From: Symsagittifera roscoffensis
Lineage: Eukaryota > Xenacoelomorpha > Acoela > Convolutidae
Reading direction: 5' to 3'
NCBI RefSeq assembly: GCF_963678635.1
Contig: NC_087062.1
Span: 66,509,415 to 66,573,414 of the forward strand
DNA length: 64,000 nt
How positions within the stretch are numbered: the first letter of the stretch is position 1; each line of letters opens with the position of its first letter. The notes under the pieces were generated by a model. It was not told the origin of the DNA. It saw only the letters and a list, made by a program, of their open reading frames with translations, and did not search any database. A program made the translations under genes and the position numbers. Below, in pieces: positions 1 through 10,541 of the stretch.

Positions 1-481
1 CTAAATCTTTTGGTTGTTTTTGAGATTGACGTTTCTTCGGGTTTTTTACAAAAAGGTTTTTTTTAGAAAACTTAGTTTTAAGTTTCTCAAAATTTGAAGT
101 TCACAACGCTGTAGTTGGGTACTGTAAGAGCTCTCTCAGGAGTTAAAAATCTTGCGTCCAAATGCGACTACCCAATTAGTTTGAGATTCCGAGATGTGAT
201 GTTTCATTTTTTTTCAAAGATTTTAAAGTTTTTCAAAGAACTTAGATATAAAAAAACTTAATGGTTTTTAAAAATTTGAATTGAAAAAACTTGAATAGAA
301 ATTTTTCTCAAAGTTTGAAATAACCAACATTGTAACTTGGTGCTGTCAGAAAACACTCAAATGATGCTGATTTTTTTCACAATACGTACGGTTTTTTATG
401 AGTTGTTAAAAATTCGAAGCACCAGAGGTGCGTTACACGCTAGTCAACTTAATTGCGTAGTTTCAAGGTTAATTTTATAGC
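1..481. other. AT-rich DNA without a gene
   Basis: No convincing coding frame. Two stretches (about 85-150 and 300-350) look like diverged copies of each other: both have a run resembling AAATTTGAA followed by CAACGCTGTAG or CAACATTGTAA and then a GGTACTGT/GGTGCTGT core. I see nothing else here. Confidence 0.5.
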
Positions 482-704
482 TTGAATTTTTTTGTCTATG
501 GTTTCGTTTTCGCCCTGAAAAGAGTCGATGCAAGTTTATTTCGTTGTGTCTCAATACTCATTATGAAGATCATCCAAAACAAAGATATGAATTTTTTTAG
601 ATATAGATTTTTCGACTTTAAAGTAATTTTTTTCAGGGTAGTTTTTCAAACAATTGAGTTTATTTTTTTATTACATATCTTGAAATGCAATGTTTCCAGA
701 ATAT

Positions 705-747
705 CGCAAGTGTTGCGAAGCTCTGCCTTGTCTCTGTTACACTTGCG
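705..747. repeat. Foldback motif CGCAAGTGT...ACACTTGCG
   Basis: A 9-base perfect inverted repeat encloses a GC-rich 25-base loop containing GCTCTGCCTTG. The same foldback occurs in the other two tandem units at 2001-2043 and 3512-3554 with the arms unchanged. Function unknown. It may be part of a short dispersed repeat, because related GC-rich cores occur elsewhere in the window. Confidence 0.6.
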
Positions 748-861
748 AGAGCAAGCATCTTGTAACTGGGAACTAAACTTTTTTCTCGTAAACAACTTTT
801 GTTTCAAATTGTAATATTGAAGTTGCTGTTTTATTGAACCTTAACAACTTCCAGGCCATCT

Positions 862-1224
862 CTAACTTTTCGTACGTTTGTTTTCGACTCTCATTTCGAT
901 CTTCGATTCTCTAACACATACTAACTGTTCAGATTGAAGAGGCTGATTAAAACGTTGAACTTTGACCCATGTACCTATCGGAGGTAACCTATAGTTATTG
1001 GTTAACATTACGATAGGCACATGCGTCTCATTGATCAGTTGAATAACTGTGTTCTGATATAAATTTTGGAACTTCGGAGCTTTTCGTTTAAGATCGTTTG
1101 TAGACTTTTGCTGGGGTTCGATTATGTTTCGAAGCTGTCTTCGACCTTGTGTACGACTATGATTTGACAATAGTTTATGCTCGACTAGCTTTCGACCATA
1201 ATTTATTTTTGACTTTATGTTCAA
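862..1224 (-). pseudogene. Exon-like reading frame, unit 1 copy (frameshifted)
   Basis: A 120-codon minus-strand frame, basic in its first half. From about residue 74 it matches the frames in units 2 and 3 around the shared core IGTWVKV.RFNQPLQS. Relative to those copies it shifts frame near the end (RVENKRTKS then stop), and bases downstream would encode the YEKLEMAWKLLRF segment of the other copies in another frame. The upstream part (residues 1-70) is not in the same context in units 2 and 3. I do not recognise a domain. It could be the remains of an exon amplified with the repeat, or a chance frame in duplicated DNA. Confidence 0.3.
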
Positions 1225-1328
1225 ATATGGTTCGAACTAGCGTTCATCTTTTTTAACCATGCTTTTGACTATGTTTGGAAAGTCGAAAAGTTTGTTTGAC
1301 ACAAAGGACTGAGGGCTATGTTTCATGA

Positions 1329-1751
1329 CTAATGTCTCATGAAACACAATTTGACGTTCCCCTCTGTGCTTTTTAAATTGGTTGCATTCTTACCACTCGG
1401 CTTGTTGAAATTCATTTTTTGGTTGTATAAGTTTAGGCCTGTTTTATATCGGCTTAGTAGCCTGTTTTTGCGTCGTTTGATGCGCGAAAAAGTTGTTGTG
1501 TTAGTGGATGTGCTATGACGGGAAGGGTACGTAAGACGTTTTAGTCTGTTTGGAATTAAAAAAGAATTAGGCTTGAAGAGTTTCTGCTCAGATGTTTTCT
1601 GCTTTTTCATCGCTGGTTTAATCATGTTCCAATGCTGATTTTGCTTTCTTTTGTTAGGGCATGTTTTTTCACAATTATCTTGATTCATTTTGATTGATCT
1701 AATTGTATTGCAAGTGGTATCGCTCCGCCTCTGTATAAGTTTTTTTCGCAA
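1329..1751 (-). CDS. Unrecognised basic reading frame in unit 1
   Basis: A 140-codon frame rich in Lys, Arg, Asn and Ser, lying upstream (on the minus strand) of the conserved exon-like frame. The matching DNA is present in units 2 and 3, but no frame of comparable length is open there. Composition follows the local T-rich plus strand and there is no recognisable motif, so a chance frame is the more likely reading. Recorded because it is the longest frame in the first tandem unit. Confidence 0.15.
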   Translation of the reverse strand: MRKKLIQRRSDTTCNTIRSIKMNQDNCEKTCPNKRKQNQHWNMIKPAMKKQKTSEQKLFKPNSFLIPNRLKRLTYPSRHSTSTNTTTFSRIKRRKNRLLSRYKTGLNLYNQKMNFNKPSGKNATNLKSTEGNVKLCFMRH

Positions 1752-2083
1752 TCAAATTTGGTTTTTTTTGCGGTTTGACCTTTGTTTTCTTTCTACGTTC
1801 AATTGAATTCCTTTTTGTTGAGTTGATGCAAGTTTTTTCATTGTGTCTCAATATTCATTATGAATATCATTCAAAACAAAGGTATGAGTCTTGTTAGATA
1901 TAGATTTTTGGACTTTAAAGTTTTTTTTCAGGGTAGTTTTTCAAACAATTGACTTCCTTTTTTAAATTAAATATCTAGTAATACAATGTTTCCAGAATAT
2001 CGCAAGTGTTGCGAAGCTCCGCCTTGCCTCTGTTACACTTGCGAGAGCAAGCATCTTGTAACAGGGAACTAAACTTTTTTCTC

Positions 2084-2317
2084 CTAAACAATTTTGGTTT
2101 CAAATTGTAATATTGAAGTTGCGTTTTTATTGAACCTTAACAACTTCCAGGCCATCTCTAACTTTTCGTACATTTTTTTGTTTTTGACTCTCAATTCGAT
2201 CCTCGATTCTCTAACACGTCCTAACTGTTGAGATTGAAGAGGCTGATTAAAACGTGGAATTTTGACCCATGTACCTATCGGAGGTAACTTATAGTTAGGA
2301 AAGTTATCGGTTAACAT
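2084..2317 (-). CDS. Exon-like reading frame, unit 2 copy
   Basis: A 77-codon minus-strand frame. It contains PPIGTWVKIPRFNQPLQSQQ followed by VRESRIELRVKNKK and YEKLEMAWKLLRF. Compared with unit 3 the frame survives an indel whose net effect keeps the downstream YE.LEMAWKLLRF in register, which is what coding constraint would produce and is not expected of neutral DNA. Most other differences between the two copies are conservative (I/V, K/E). No known family recognised, no signal peptide. The start is arbitrary: the frame may be an internal or terminal exon. Confidence 0.3.
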   Translation of the reverse strand: MLTDNFPNYKLPPIGTWVKIPRFNQPLQSQQLGRVRESRIELRVKNKKMYEKLEMAWKLLRFNKNATSILQFETKIV

Positions 2318-3568
2318 TAGGATAAGAACATGCGTCTCATTGATAGGTCACCTCTGATAGGTATTTGGGTCAAAATTTTCACATTGTAATCAGTGTCTTC
2401 AATCATAAGTGCTAGGATCTATTTAACAATCCAAAGATGAAAATATAAAATGTCCCGCTCTGTAAGCTTTTAACTAAGAAACTACAGGCGCAAACAGAAT
2501 TTTTTTAATAATATGGTAGATACTGATAGCGTGTGGGGTTATTTAGTAGTATAGAGGCATTTTGCTATATTTTTTATATTGTTCTAGCTTGATTTGGCCA
2601 ATTTTGCTGTGCTTTTGTATTAACATTGCAGAAATTGATTGTACAATGACCTTCGACCTTTTGTACGACTATGATTTGACAATAGTTTATGCTCGACTAG
2701 CTTTTCAACCTTAATTTCTTTTTGGCTTCATGTTCCATTATGGTTCGAACTAGCGTTCATCTTTTTTAATCATGCTTTTGACTACGTTTAGAAAGTCGGA
2801 AAATTTGTTTGACACAGAGGACTGAGGGCTATGTTTAATGACTATTGTCTCATGAAACACAATTTGACGTTCCCCTCTGTGCTTTTTAATTTGGTTGCAT
2901 TTTACCACTCGGTTTATTTAAATTAATTTTTTGGCTTATTTAAGTTTAGGCTTGTTTTATATCGGCTTAGTAGCCTGTTTTTGCGTCAGTTGATGCGCGA
3001 AAAGGGTTGTGTTACTGGATGTGTTATGAAGGGAAGGGTACGTAAAATGTTTTAATCTTTTTGGAATTAAAAAAGAATTAGGCTTGAAGAGTTTCTGCTC
3101 AGATGTTTTCTGCTTTTTCATCGCTGGTTTAATCATGTTCCAATGCTGATTTTGCTTTTTTTTGTGTGGGCATGTTTTTTAACAATTGTCATCATTCATT
3201 TTGATTGATCTAATTGTATTGCATGTGGTATCGCTCCGCCTCTGTATAAATTTTTGTCGCAATCAAATTAGATTTTTTTTGGGGTTTGCCCTTTGTTTTC
3301 TTTTTATGTTCAATTGAATTCCTTTTTGTTGAGTCGATGCAAGTTTTTTCATTGTGTCCCAATATTCATTATGAAGATCATTCAAAACAAAGGTATGAGT
3401 TTTGTTAGATATAGATTTTTGGACTTTAAAGTTTTTTTTCAGGGTAGTTTTTCAAACAATTGACTTCCTTTTTTAAATTAAATATCTAGTAATACAATGT
3501 TTCCAGAATATCGCAAGTGTTGCGAAGCTCCGCCTTGCCTCTGTTACACTTGCGAGAGCAAGCATCTT

Positions 3569-3820
3569 CTAACAGGGAACTAAAAAAATTTTCTCCTGAA
3601 CAACTTTTGTTTCAAATTGTAATATTGAAGTTGCGTTTGTTTTGAACCTTAACAACTTCCAGGCCATCTCTAACTCTTCGTAAATTTTTGTTTTCGGCTC
3701 TCTTTTCGATTCTCTAACACTTCCTAACTGTTGAGATTGAAGAGGCTGATTAAAACGTGGAACTTTGACCCATGTACCTAGCGGAGATAACTTATAGTTA
3801 GGAAAGTTATCGGTTAACAT
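3569..3820 (-). CDS. Exon-like reading frame, unit 3 copy
   Basis: An 83-codon minus-strand frame, the third copy of the GTWVKVPRFNQPLQSQQL family. The segment between VRES and YEELEMAWKLLRF is three or four residues shorter than in unit 2, in frame. The frame runs 12 residues further than in unit 2 before a stop, reading into DNA next to the CGCAAGTGT foldback. Function unknown. The pattern (three tandem copies, one frameshifted) resembles a small decaying gene family or a repeated exon, but no splice sites could be assigned with confidence. Confidence 0.3.
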   Translation of the reverse strand: MLTDNFPNYKLSPLGTWVKVPRFNQPLQSQQLGSVRESKREPKTKIYEELEMAWKLLRFKTNATSILQFETKVVQEKIFLVPC

Positions 3821-4820
3821 TAGGATAAGAACATGCGTCTCATTGATAGGTCACCTCTGATAGGTATTTGGGTCAAAATTTTCACATTGTAATCAGTGTC
3901 TTCAATCATAAGTGCTAGGATCTGTTTAACAATCCAAAGATGAAAATATAAAATGTCCCGCTCTGTAAGCTTTTAACTAAGAAACTACAGGCGCAAACAG
4001 AATTTTTTAAATAATATGGTAGATACTGATAGCGTGTGGGGTTATTTAGTAGTATAGAGGCATTTTGCTATATTTTCACTATGGTTCTAGCTTGATTTGA
4101 CCAATTTTGCTGTGCTTTTGTTTTAACATTGCAGAAAATGATTGTAAAATGATCTTCGACCTTGTGTACGACTATGATTTGAAAATAGTTTATGCTCGAC
4201 TAGCTTTTCAACCATAATTTATTTTTGTCTTTTTGTGTTCAATTATGGTTCGAACTAGCGTTCATCTTTTTTAATCATTTTAGAAAGTCGGAAAATTTGT
4301 TTGACACAGAGGACTGAGGGCTATGTTTAATGACTAATGTCTGATGAAACACAATTTGACGTTCCCCTCTGTGCTTTTTAACTTGGTTGCATTTTACCAC
4401 TCGGTTTGTTTAAATTAATTTTTTTGGCTTATTTAAGTTTAGACTTGTTTTATATCGGCTTTGTAGCCTGTTTTTGCGTCAGTTGATGCGCGAAAAAGGT
4501 TGTTGTGTTACTGGATGTGTTATGAAGGGAAGGGTACGTAAAATCTTTTAATCTGTTTGGAGTTAAAAAAGAATGAAGCTTGAAGATTTTCTGCTCAGGT
4601 GTTTTTTGCTTTGTAATCGCTTGTTTAATTATGTTCCAAAGCTGATTTTGCTTTCATTTGTTTGGGCATGTTTTTTACAATTGTCTTCATTCATTTTGAT
4701 TGATCTATTTGTATTGCAAGCGGTATCGCTCCGCCTCTGTATAAATTTTTGTCGCAATTAAATTTGATTTTTTTTGAGGTTTGACCTTTTTCTTTTTACG
4801 TTCAATATAATTTCTTTTTG

Positions 4821-6320
4821 TTAAAAGGAAGGCAAAATCATCTATCGAACAGCTTAAGTGTGAAGGTCACCAAAACGTGATTGAATTCTAATTTCGGATG
4901 TGGATTTTAATTTACAGGTTTCCCAGCTGAATAAAAATTTTCCTATTGATTCAGTTTTCTGAAATTGAGTTAATTTATCAAAAAATTCCTATCATGAATT
5001 TATCTTGACTTTTAAGTATTTCAGCGTCTTTTTAGCCAGTAGTGTCGTTTATTGGTTATTGGCTCGGTAAATTCTAAAAACTTCCTAAATGCTGGTGAGA
5101 GTTTTTCTCGACTGTTTTTCCGAAGTCAGTGTTTTCAATTTTCCAAAAAAATAACTCAGTTTTTTCAACTTTTTTTTCAATTGAGTTATTTCGGGCTTAT
5201 TTTCTATGCGATCGCTTGCAGTGCTTCGCATTTGTGGTATCGCAAGTATGTATATGCTTTGCGTTGTCTGCTCGCTCACTTTACTTGCTTGAAGTTGAAC
5301 TAAAGAGAAAAGTTTTGAAACCGGTTTTTCTTGACACTGAGAAGCTTTCGAAATTTTTGTCGTTTTAATCACGATTGTAGGTACTTAAATAATATATATC
5401 ACTTGATTCTGTCTGATGATTTTTTGGGACCTGATTTTGCGTGAAAAAAAAACTTTCGAAGACAAAATTTCTCCCCATTTTCAGTGGTTGGAACATAAAA
5501 CATTACAATTATTTATTTCACTGACATCAGATTCTTAATTGATATTGGAGAAAGTGTATCTTTGTGACTTGAATTGGGTTAGTTTTGTCAGAAAAGAGCT
5601 TTCTATTTGTGTTCTCCTCGAAGTGGAACGGAACTCAGGTGTTCAGATGTGTTTCTCTTCGGATGAAACTTTTTTCCCTAGCAAAATCAGGTATTAAAAC
5701 GAAACAGCAGTTTAATGGGAGTAATATATCATACTATAGAACTTTAAGTCGTGATTCGACATTGAAAATTTTCTTGGAGGTTTCTGTGTCGAGGACAACG
5801 GGTTTAAAAATTTTGGTTTTTGATCCATCTTCCACAAAAGCCAGTAAGCCAAGAGCAATTCGAGGAAGAAACCGCAATTTATTTTTAAAAAAACAGAGTT
5901 TTGATATGAAAAACTAGATTTTAAAGCTTCAGTTAGAGCTTCCTGTACTCAAAAAGTCAGGTCAGGACTTATATTTTTTCATAATTATTAAACATATTTC
6001 TCCCTTTAAATTTGTTTCTAAAGATAAATAGGATCAATTCAAGTCGTTACTCATGTTTCACTCACAGGCAGTAACAAAATGATACTACCTTGAAATGAAA
6101 AATTAAAAACAAATAAATTTAAAATTTTTAAAGAAAGAAATCTGGTCGGAAACTTTAGTGGTACTTGCACAGCAAGCGGTGGTTCTCGTTTGTTCTATGG
6201 AACTGGAAACAAACTATATTTTTTGAAACTCTAATTGTCTGGTAGCTACTTTAGGAGTTCACAGTGGAAATAAAAATATCTGGTGTACTAACGTTTGGCA
6301 TGTAATCATCAGAGTCGAAA
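4821..6320. other. AT-rich DNA without a supported gene
   Basis: Longest frames (5052-5303 +, 5085-5372 -, 5585-5917 +) have no family resemblance and overlap on opposite strands. At 5473-5494 the complement of TTCCGACCACTGAAAATGGG occurs, a motif also found at 11175 and 28357. Otherwise only T- and A-rich runs. Confidence 0.5.
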
Positions 6321-6824
6321 ATAAAATTTCGTTGAAAGTAATGCTATGATTCGATTCTGCAGTACGATTCCATCTATAGGCTAAATTCCTGTATTGCATA
6401 TCATGATATCGAACAGGAGTTGAACAGCAAAAGTGTAAAGGTCACGGAAAACGTTCGTAGATGGTCTGTCTGAGTTTCCAGTTGACTGAAAATAATACCT
6501 ATATATCCAGTTTTCCTTAAATGGGAAAGCTTAGCGAATAAAGTGCCTATCATAAACAATATTGAAGTTCGAAGAATTTGAACCTATTGTTTTTGCTCCG
6601 AAAATTGAAAAACGTAAATTTTCAATCAACTTTTTTTGGCTTCCATGTTTTTCTAGCCCAAATCGCAAATTAAAGTGCTTTTTTTAGTCATCAATTTAAC
6701 CGAAAAAAAAGCTATTTGTTTTGTAAAAGATTATAATAATTAAAATCCTAAGTCGAAGTTTTCCTACTCGATATACTTCGCTAGGTTTTTGAAATTCATA
6801 ATTTAAACGTTATTTGGTCAAAAT

Positions 6825-7636
6825 CAGTGATGTCCATTTAAAAAAAAAACAATTGAAATTAATTTAAATTTTCATTTAAGTTTCAATTTATTTAAATGTG
6901 AAATTATGAGCCCACTCAATTTAAATGAAAAATTTTAATTTAAATCAAGCTATTTAAATTGAGAAAAAAATTAATTGCTCTGCGTACAGTGCTGATTTAA
7001 ATTAATTGGACAAAACGCGTTTAACTTAAAATTTAAAACGCGTTTTTCTCAAATACCTTAAAGTTTGTTGGGCTAATTAAGGGGCCCACTTTGATTTAAT
7101 TATGTCTGTGATCGACAGGGTATTTTTGGCCTAAAATTTAAGTTTTTGGGCCCGAAGTTCGCAAAACAAATAACACCATATTAATTCTGCTAAAATTTTA
7201 AGAAAGTTTTGTCGTCATACGTTTTCACCTAAACTCAACCCAATTTGAGAAAAACGCGTTTTAAATTTTATGTTTAGCTCGTTTTGTCCGGTTAATTCAA
7301 ATCAGCACTGTATTCGATCCGAGGCCAAAGTACAGAGCTTACTCATAATAATTAATTTCACAGTTCCGCTGAAAAACAAACAATCTAAATTTTCACGAGT
7401 TTTTGTAACAAATAGATATGCCCAAAAAATTGCTTTGGAATTCTTTTTACAAAATTGCGAAAAGTCCCCAAAATTAGCAAAAAAACGCTAAAAAACAGAC
7501 TGAAAAAAAATTTAATTTCTTCAAAAATATTTAAATAGTTTCGGATAAATTTAAATTGATGCCAAGAATTTTTATAATTTTTTTCAACAATTTTAATTTA
7601 AATTTCAATTTTTATTTTTCTAAATGGACATCACTG
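6825..7636. mobile_element. hAT-like non-autonomous element, copy 1
   Basis: Termini CAGTGATGTCCATTTA and TAAATGGACATCACTG form a 16-base perfect inverted repeat. The flanking octamers GTCAAAAT and GTTAAACT match at six of eight bases, consistent with an aged 8-bp target duplication. CAG...CTG ends with 8-bp target duplications fit the hAT superfamily. No transposase frame: the interior is AATTTAAAT-rich filler and a nested 324 bp element. The element without the insert would be about 486 bp. Confidence 0.75.
6987..7310. mobile_element. Tc1/mariner-like MITE nested in hAT-like element, copy 1
   Basis: Flanked by TA on both sides (6985-6986 and 7311-7312). Left end CAGTGCTGATTTAAATTAAT and right end complementary to it (CAGCACTG at the right border), with the inverted arms continuing inward through GGACAAAAC and ACGCGTTTTTCTCAAAT. 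The CAGTGCTG start and TA target site are the signature of Tc1-like elements. No coding capacity. Confidence 0.8.
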
Positions 7637-8698
7637 GTTAAACTACATTCTAGTTTATTACATGCAAAATTAGCGTGATTGCCTTCAGTTGGTTACATTC
7701 CAAACTATTACATTCATGTCTTAGTTCATTTTAAGCTCATGAATCTGTGCCCTTTCTTGCTTGTCTTTGAGAAGTTGCAGCTTCGCCTCTGTTTTACCCT
7801 TGTGATCAGCAAAGTTGTTGCATCCGGGTACTAATCTTTTCCCCATTAAATAACTGTGTTGCCAGAATTGCCATCTTAGTAAGACTGCTGACATGCGATT
7901 CTTAATCCGTGGTCTTCAAAAAAAAATTTCAAGGCTTATCTTTTCTCTACTGATTTGTTTTTCTTGCATTTTTAGAGCTTCGTTTGCCCTTTTTTCATAT
8001 TGTTTGCAAATTGAATTGCAACTTAGCTTAAAGAATTACAGTGATAGTTTGTTTTTCTTTCGCTCTATTTTATCTTTAAAGTCACGTGATTTTGTTCTGA
8101 ATCATTACGCTAGCGTTCATTACGTTGAAATCGGAAAGTATTTGTAAATTATTGATCACAAAGCATGGGATCTGTTGCCGTGGGTTAATTTGAATAATAA
8201 AATTTCGTTGAAAGTAATGCTATGATTCGATTCTGCAGTACGATTCCATCTATAGGCTAAATTCCTGTATTGCATATCATGATATCGAACAGGAGTTGAA
8301 CAGCAAAAGTGTAAAGGTCACGGAAAACGTTCGTAGATGGTCTGTCTGAGTTTCCAGTTGACTGAAAATAATACCTATATATCCAGTTTTCCTTAAATGG
8401 GAAAGCTTAGCGAATAAAGTGCCTATCATAAACAATATTGAAGTTCGAAGAATTTGAACCTATTGTTTTTGCTCCGAAAATTGAAAAACGCAAATTTTCA
8501 ATCAACTTTTTTGGCTTCCATGTTTTTCCAGCCCAAATCGCAAATTAAAGTGCTTTTTTTAGTCATCAATTTAACCGAAAAAAAGCTATTTGTTTTGTAA
8601 AAGATTATAATAACTAAAATCCTAAGTCGAAGTTTTCCTACTCGATATACTTCGCGAGGTTTTTGAAATTCATAATTTAAAGGTTATTTGGTCAAAAT

Positions 8699-9510
8699 CA
8701 GTGATGTCCATTTAAAAAAAAACAATTGAAATTAATTTAAATTTTCATTTAAGTTTCAATTTATTTAAATGTGAAATTATGAGCCCACTCAATTTAAATG
8801 AAAAATTTTAATTTAAATCAAGCTATTTAAATTGAGAAAAAAAATTAATTGCTCTGCGTACAGTGCTGATTTAAATTAATTGGACAAAACGCGTTTAACT
8901 TAAAATTTAAAACGCGTTTTTCTCAAATACCTTAAAGTTTGTTGGGCTAATTAAGGGGCCCACTTTGATTTAATTATGTCTGTGATCGACAGGGTATTTT
9001 TGGCCTAAAATTTAAGTTTTTGGGCCCGAAGTTCGCAAAACAAATATCACCATATTAATTCTGCTAAAATTTTAAGAAAGTTTTGTCGTCATACGTTTTC
9101 ACCTAAACTCAACCCAATTTGAGAAAAACGCGTTTTGAATTTTATGTTTAGCTCGTTTTGTGCGGTTAATTCAAATCAGCACTGTATTCGATCCGAGGCC
9201 AAAGTACAGAGCTTACTCATAATAATTAATTTCACAGTTCCGCTGAAAAACAAACAATCTAAATTTTCACGAGTTTTTGTAACAAATAGATATGCCCAAA
9301 AAATTGCTTTGGAATTCTTTTTACAAAATTGCGAAAAGTCCCCAAAATTAGCAAAAAAACGCTAAAAAACAGACTGAAAAAAAATTTAATTTCTTCAAAA
9401 ATATTTAAATAGTTTCGGATAAATTTAAATTGATGCCAAGAATTTTTATAATTTTTTTCAACAATTTTAATTTAAATTTCAATTTTTATTTTTCTAAATG
9501 GACATCACTG
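8699..9510. mobile_element. hAT-like non-autonomous element, copy 2
   Basis: Duplicate of the element at 6825 carried by the segmental duplication, again 812 bp with identical 16-base termini and the same GTCAAAAT/GTTAAACT flanks. Not an independent transposition. Confidence 0.75.
8861..9184. mobile_element. Tc1/mariner-like MITE nested, copy 2
   Basis: Identical 324 bp arrangement with TA on both sides and CAGTGCTG/CAGCACTG ends, duplicated together with its hAT-like host element. Confidence 0.8.
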
Positions 9511-10101
9511 GTTAAACTACATTCTAGTTTATTACATGCAAAATTAGCGTGATTGCCCTTAGTTGGTTACATTCCAAACTATTACATTCATGTCTTAGTT
9601 CATTTTAAGCTCCTGAATCTGTGCCCTTTCTGGCTTGTCTTTGAGAAGTTGCAGCTTCGCCTCTGTTTTACCCTTGTGATCAGCAAAGTTGTTGCATCCG
9701 GGTACTAATCTTTTCCCCATTAAATAACTGTGTTGCCAGAATTGCCATCTTAGTAAGACTGCTGACATGCGATTCTTAATCCGTGGTCTTCAAAAAAAAA
9801 AATTTCAAGGCTTATCTTTTCTCTACTGATTTGTTTTTCTTGCATTTTTAGAGCTTCGTTTGCCCTTTTTTCATATTGTTTGCAAATTGAATTGCAACTT
9901 AGCTTAAAGAATTACAGTGATAGTTTGTTTTTCTTTCGCTCTATTTTATCTTTAAAGTCACGTGATTTTGTTCTGAATCATTACGCTAGCGTTCATTACG
10001 TTGAAATCGGAAAGTATTTGTAAATTATTGATCACAAAGCATGGGATCTGTTGCCGTGGGTTAATTTGAATAATATTTCAAGTCTGTCTGGTTGAATTTA
10101 G

Positions 10102-10541
10102 GTGGTCCCGGAGGAAAGAGGAAGCAGCAGCCACCAGACGAGAAAGAGAACTCGGTGGCCCCTCGTGTAGAGATGCCTGAGTACAAGAAGCTGCGCCTCA
10201 ACCCCGCTCTCTTCCAGCAGTCGTTCGAGTATGCTCATTTGAACAAAGACGAATCGGCTGCAGCAGCCGCCGCCCTAGCTCTCTCTGCTTCGTCAAATAA
10301 ATTAGACCCCTCTTTGTTCGTAAACAGTCGACGGTCAGGAGTCGAATTTCTCTCAATGGAGGCCTACAAGCAGTATGTTGCAAGTAGAGATGCACAGATT
10401 AAACTGGATCAGAAGTTAGCGAAAGAGCTGAGTCAGAATAATGATGAGTGTGAGGCTGACGACAGCAATTCGGGCTCAAGTTCTCCGATAGAGGAGAGAA
10501 CCTACTCATTGAGAAAGCGAAAAGTAAACTACAGACAATGA
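10102..10541 (+). CDS. Terminal exon of a nuclear protein with KEN box and MIU-like helix
   Basis: The best coding signal in the window: balanced codon use in otherwise T-rich DNA. An AG acceptor (10100-10101, after TTGAATTTAG) precedes it, the exon enters in mid-codon, and 145 full codons run to TGA. Counting from the first full codon: basic start GGKRKQQ, KEN box at 14-16 (APC/C degron type), a repeated x-LxPxLF motif (32-37 and 67-72), Ala run 52-57, a helix DAQIKLDQKLAKELSQ at 97-111 resembling a ubiquitin-binding MIU, an acidic/Ser linker, then TYSLRKRK and the end. MIU followed by Ser-rich linker and Tyr-x-Leu-Arg recalls the MIU2-LRM2 module of RNF168/RNF169. That is inference, since no RING exon is present. 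Upstream exons lie outside the window or were not recognised. Confidence 0.75.

Larger units (their letters stand above)
482..4820. repeat. Three tandem units of 1.3-1.5 kb
   Basis: The same landmarks recur in order. A GTCGATGCAAG-like core is near 527, 1823 and 3334. CAGGGTAGTTTTTCAAACAA is near 637, 1932 and 3441. The foldback CGCAAGTGT...ACACTTGCG and a minus-strand reading frame follow in each. Approximate units are 482-1797, 1798-3307 and 3308-4820. Units 2 and 3 are about 1510 bp and closely alike. Unit 1 is about 200 bp shorter because it lacks a segment corresponding to 2340-2640. The first pair is more diverged than the second, so unit 2 to 3 looks like the later duplication. No transposon termini were seen, so I infer segmental tandem duplication. 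Confidence 0.85.
6321..8196. repeat. 1.876 kb tandem duplication, unit 1
   Basis: Begins ATAAAATTTCGTTGAAAG and repeats 1876 bp further on with about 99% identity by eye. Both units carry the same nested inverted-repeat elements at the same internal position, so the transpositions predate the duplication. The junction shows short ATA microhomology. Confidence 0.9.
8197..10075. repeat. 1.876 kb tandem duplication, unit 2
   Basis: Same content as the preceding unit with scattered substitutions and one-base indels. It ends at TTGAATAATA, about 26 bp upstream of the splice acceptor of the exon at 10102, so the duplication occupies the 3' part of that gene's last intron. Confidence 0.9.

Noticed and set aside
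5585-5917. 110-codon plus-strand frame
   Set aside because: No family resemblance, no splice context, composition as in the flanks; starts from a non-ATG codon.
7270-7491. Frame repeated at 9135-9365 that looks like a duplicated gene
   Set aside because: It reads across the right end of the nested Tc1-like element into hAT-like filler and was copied by the segmental duplication.
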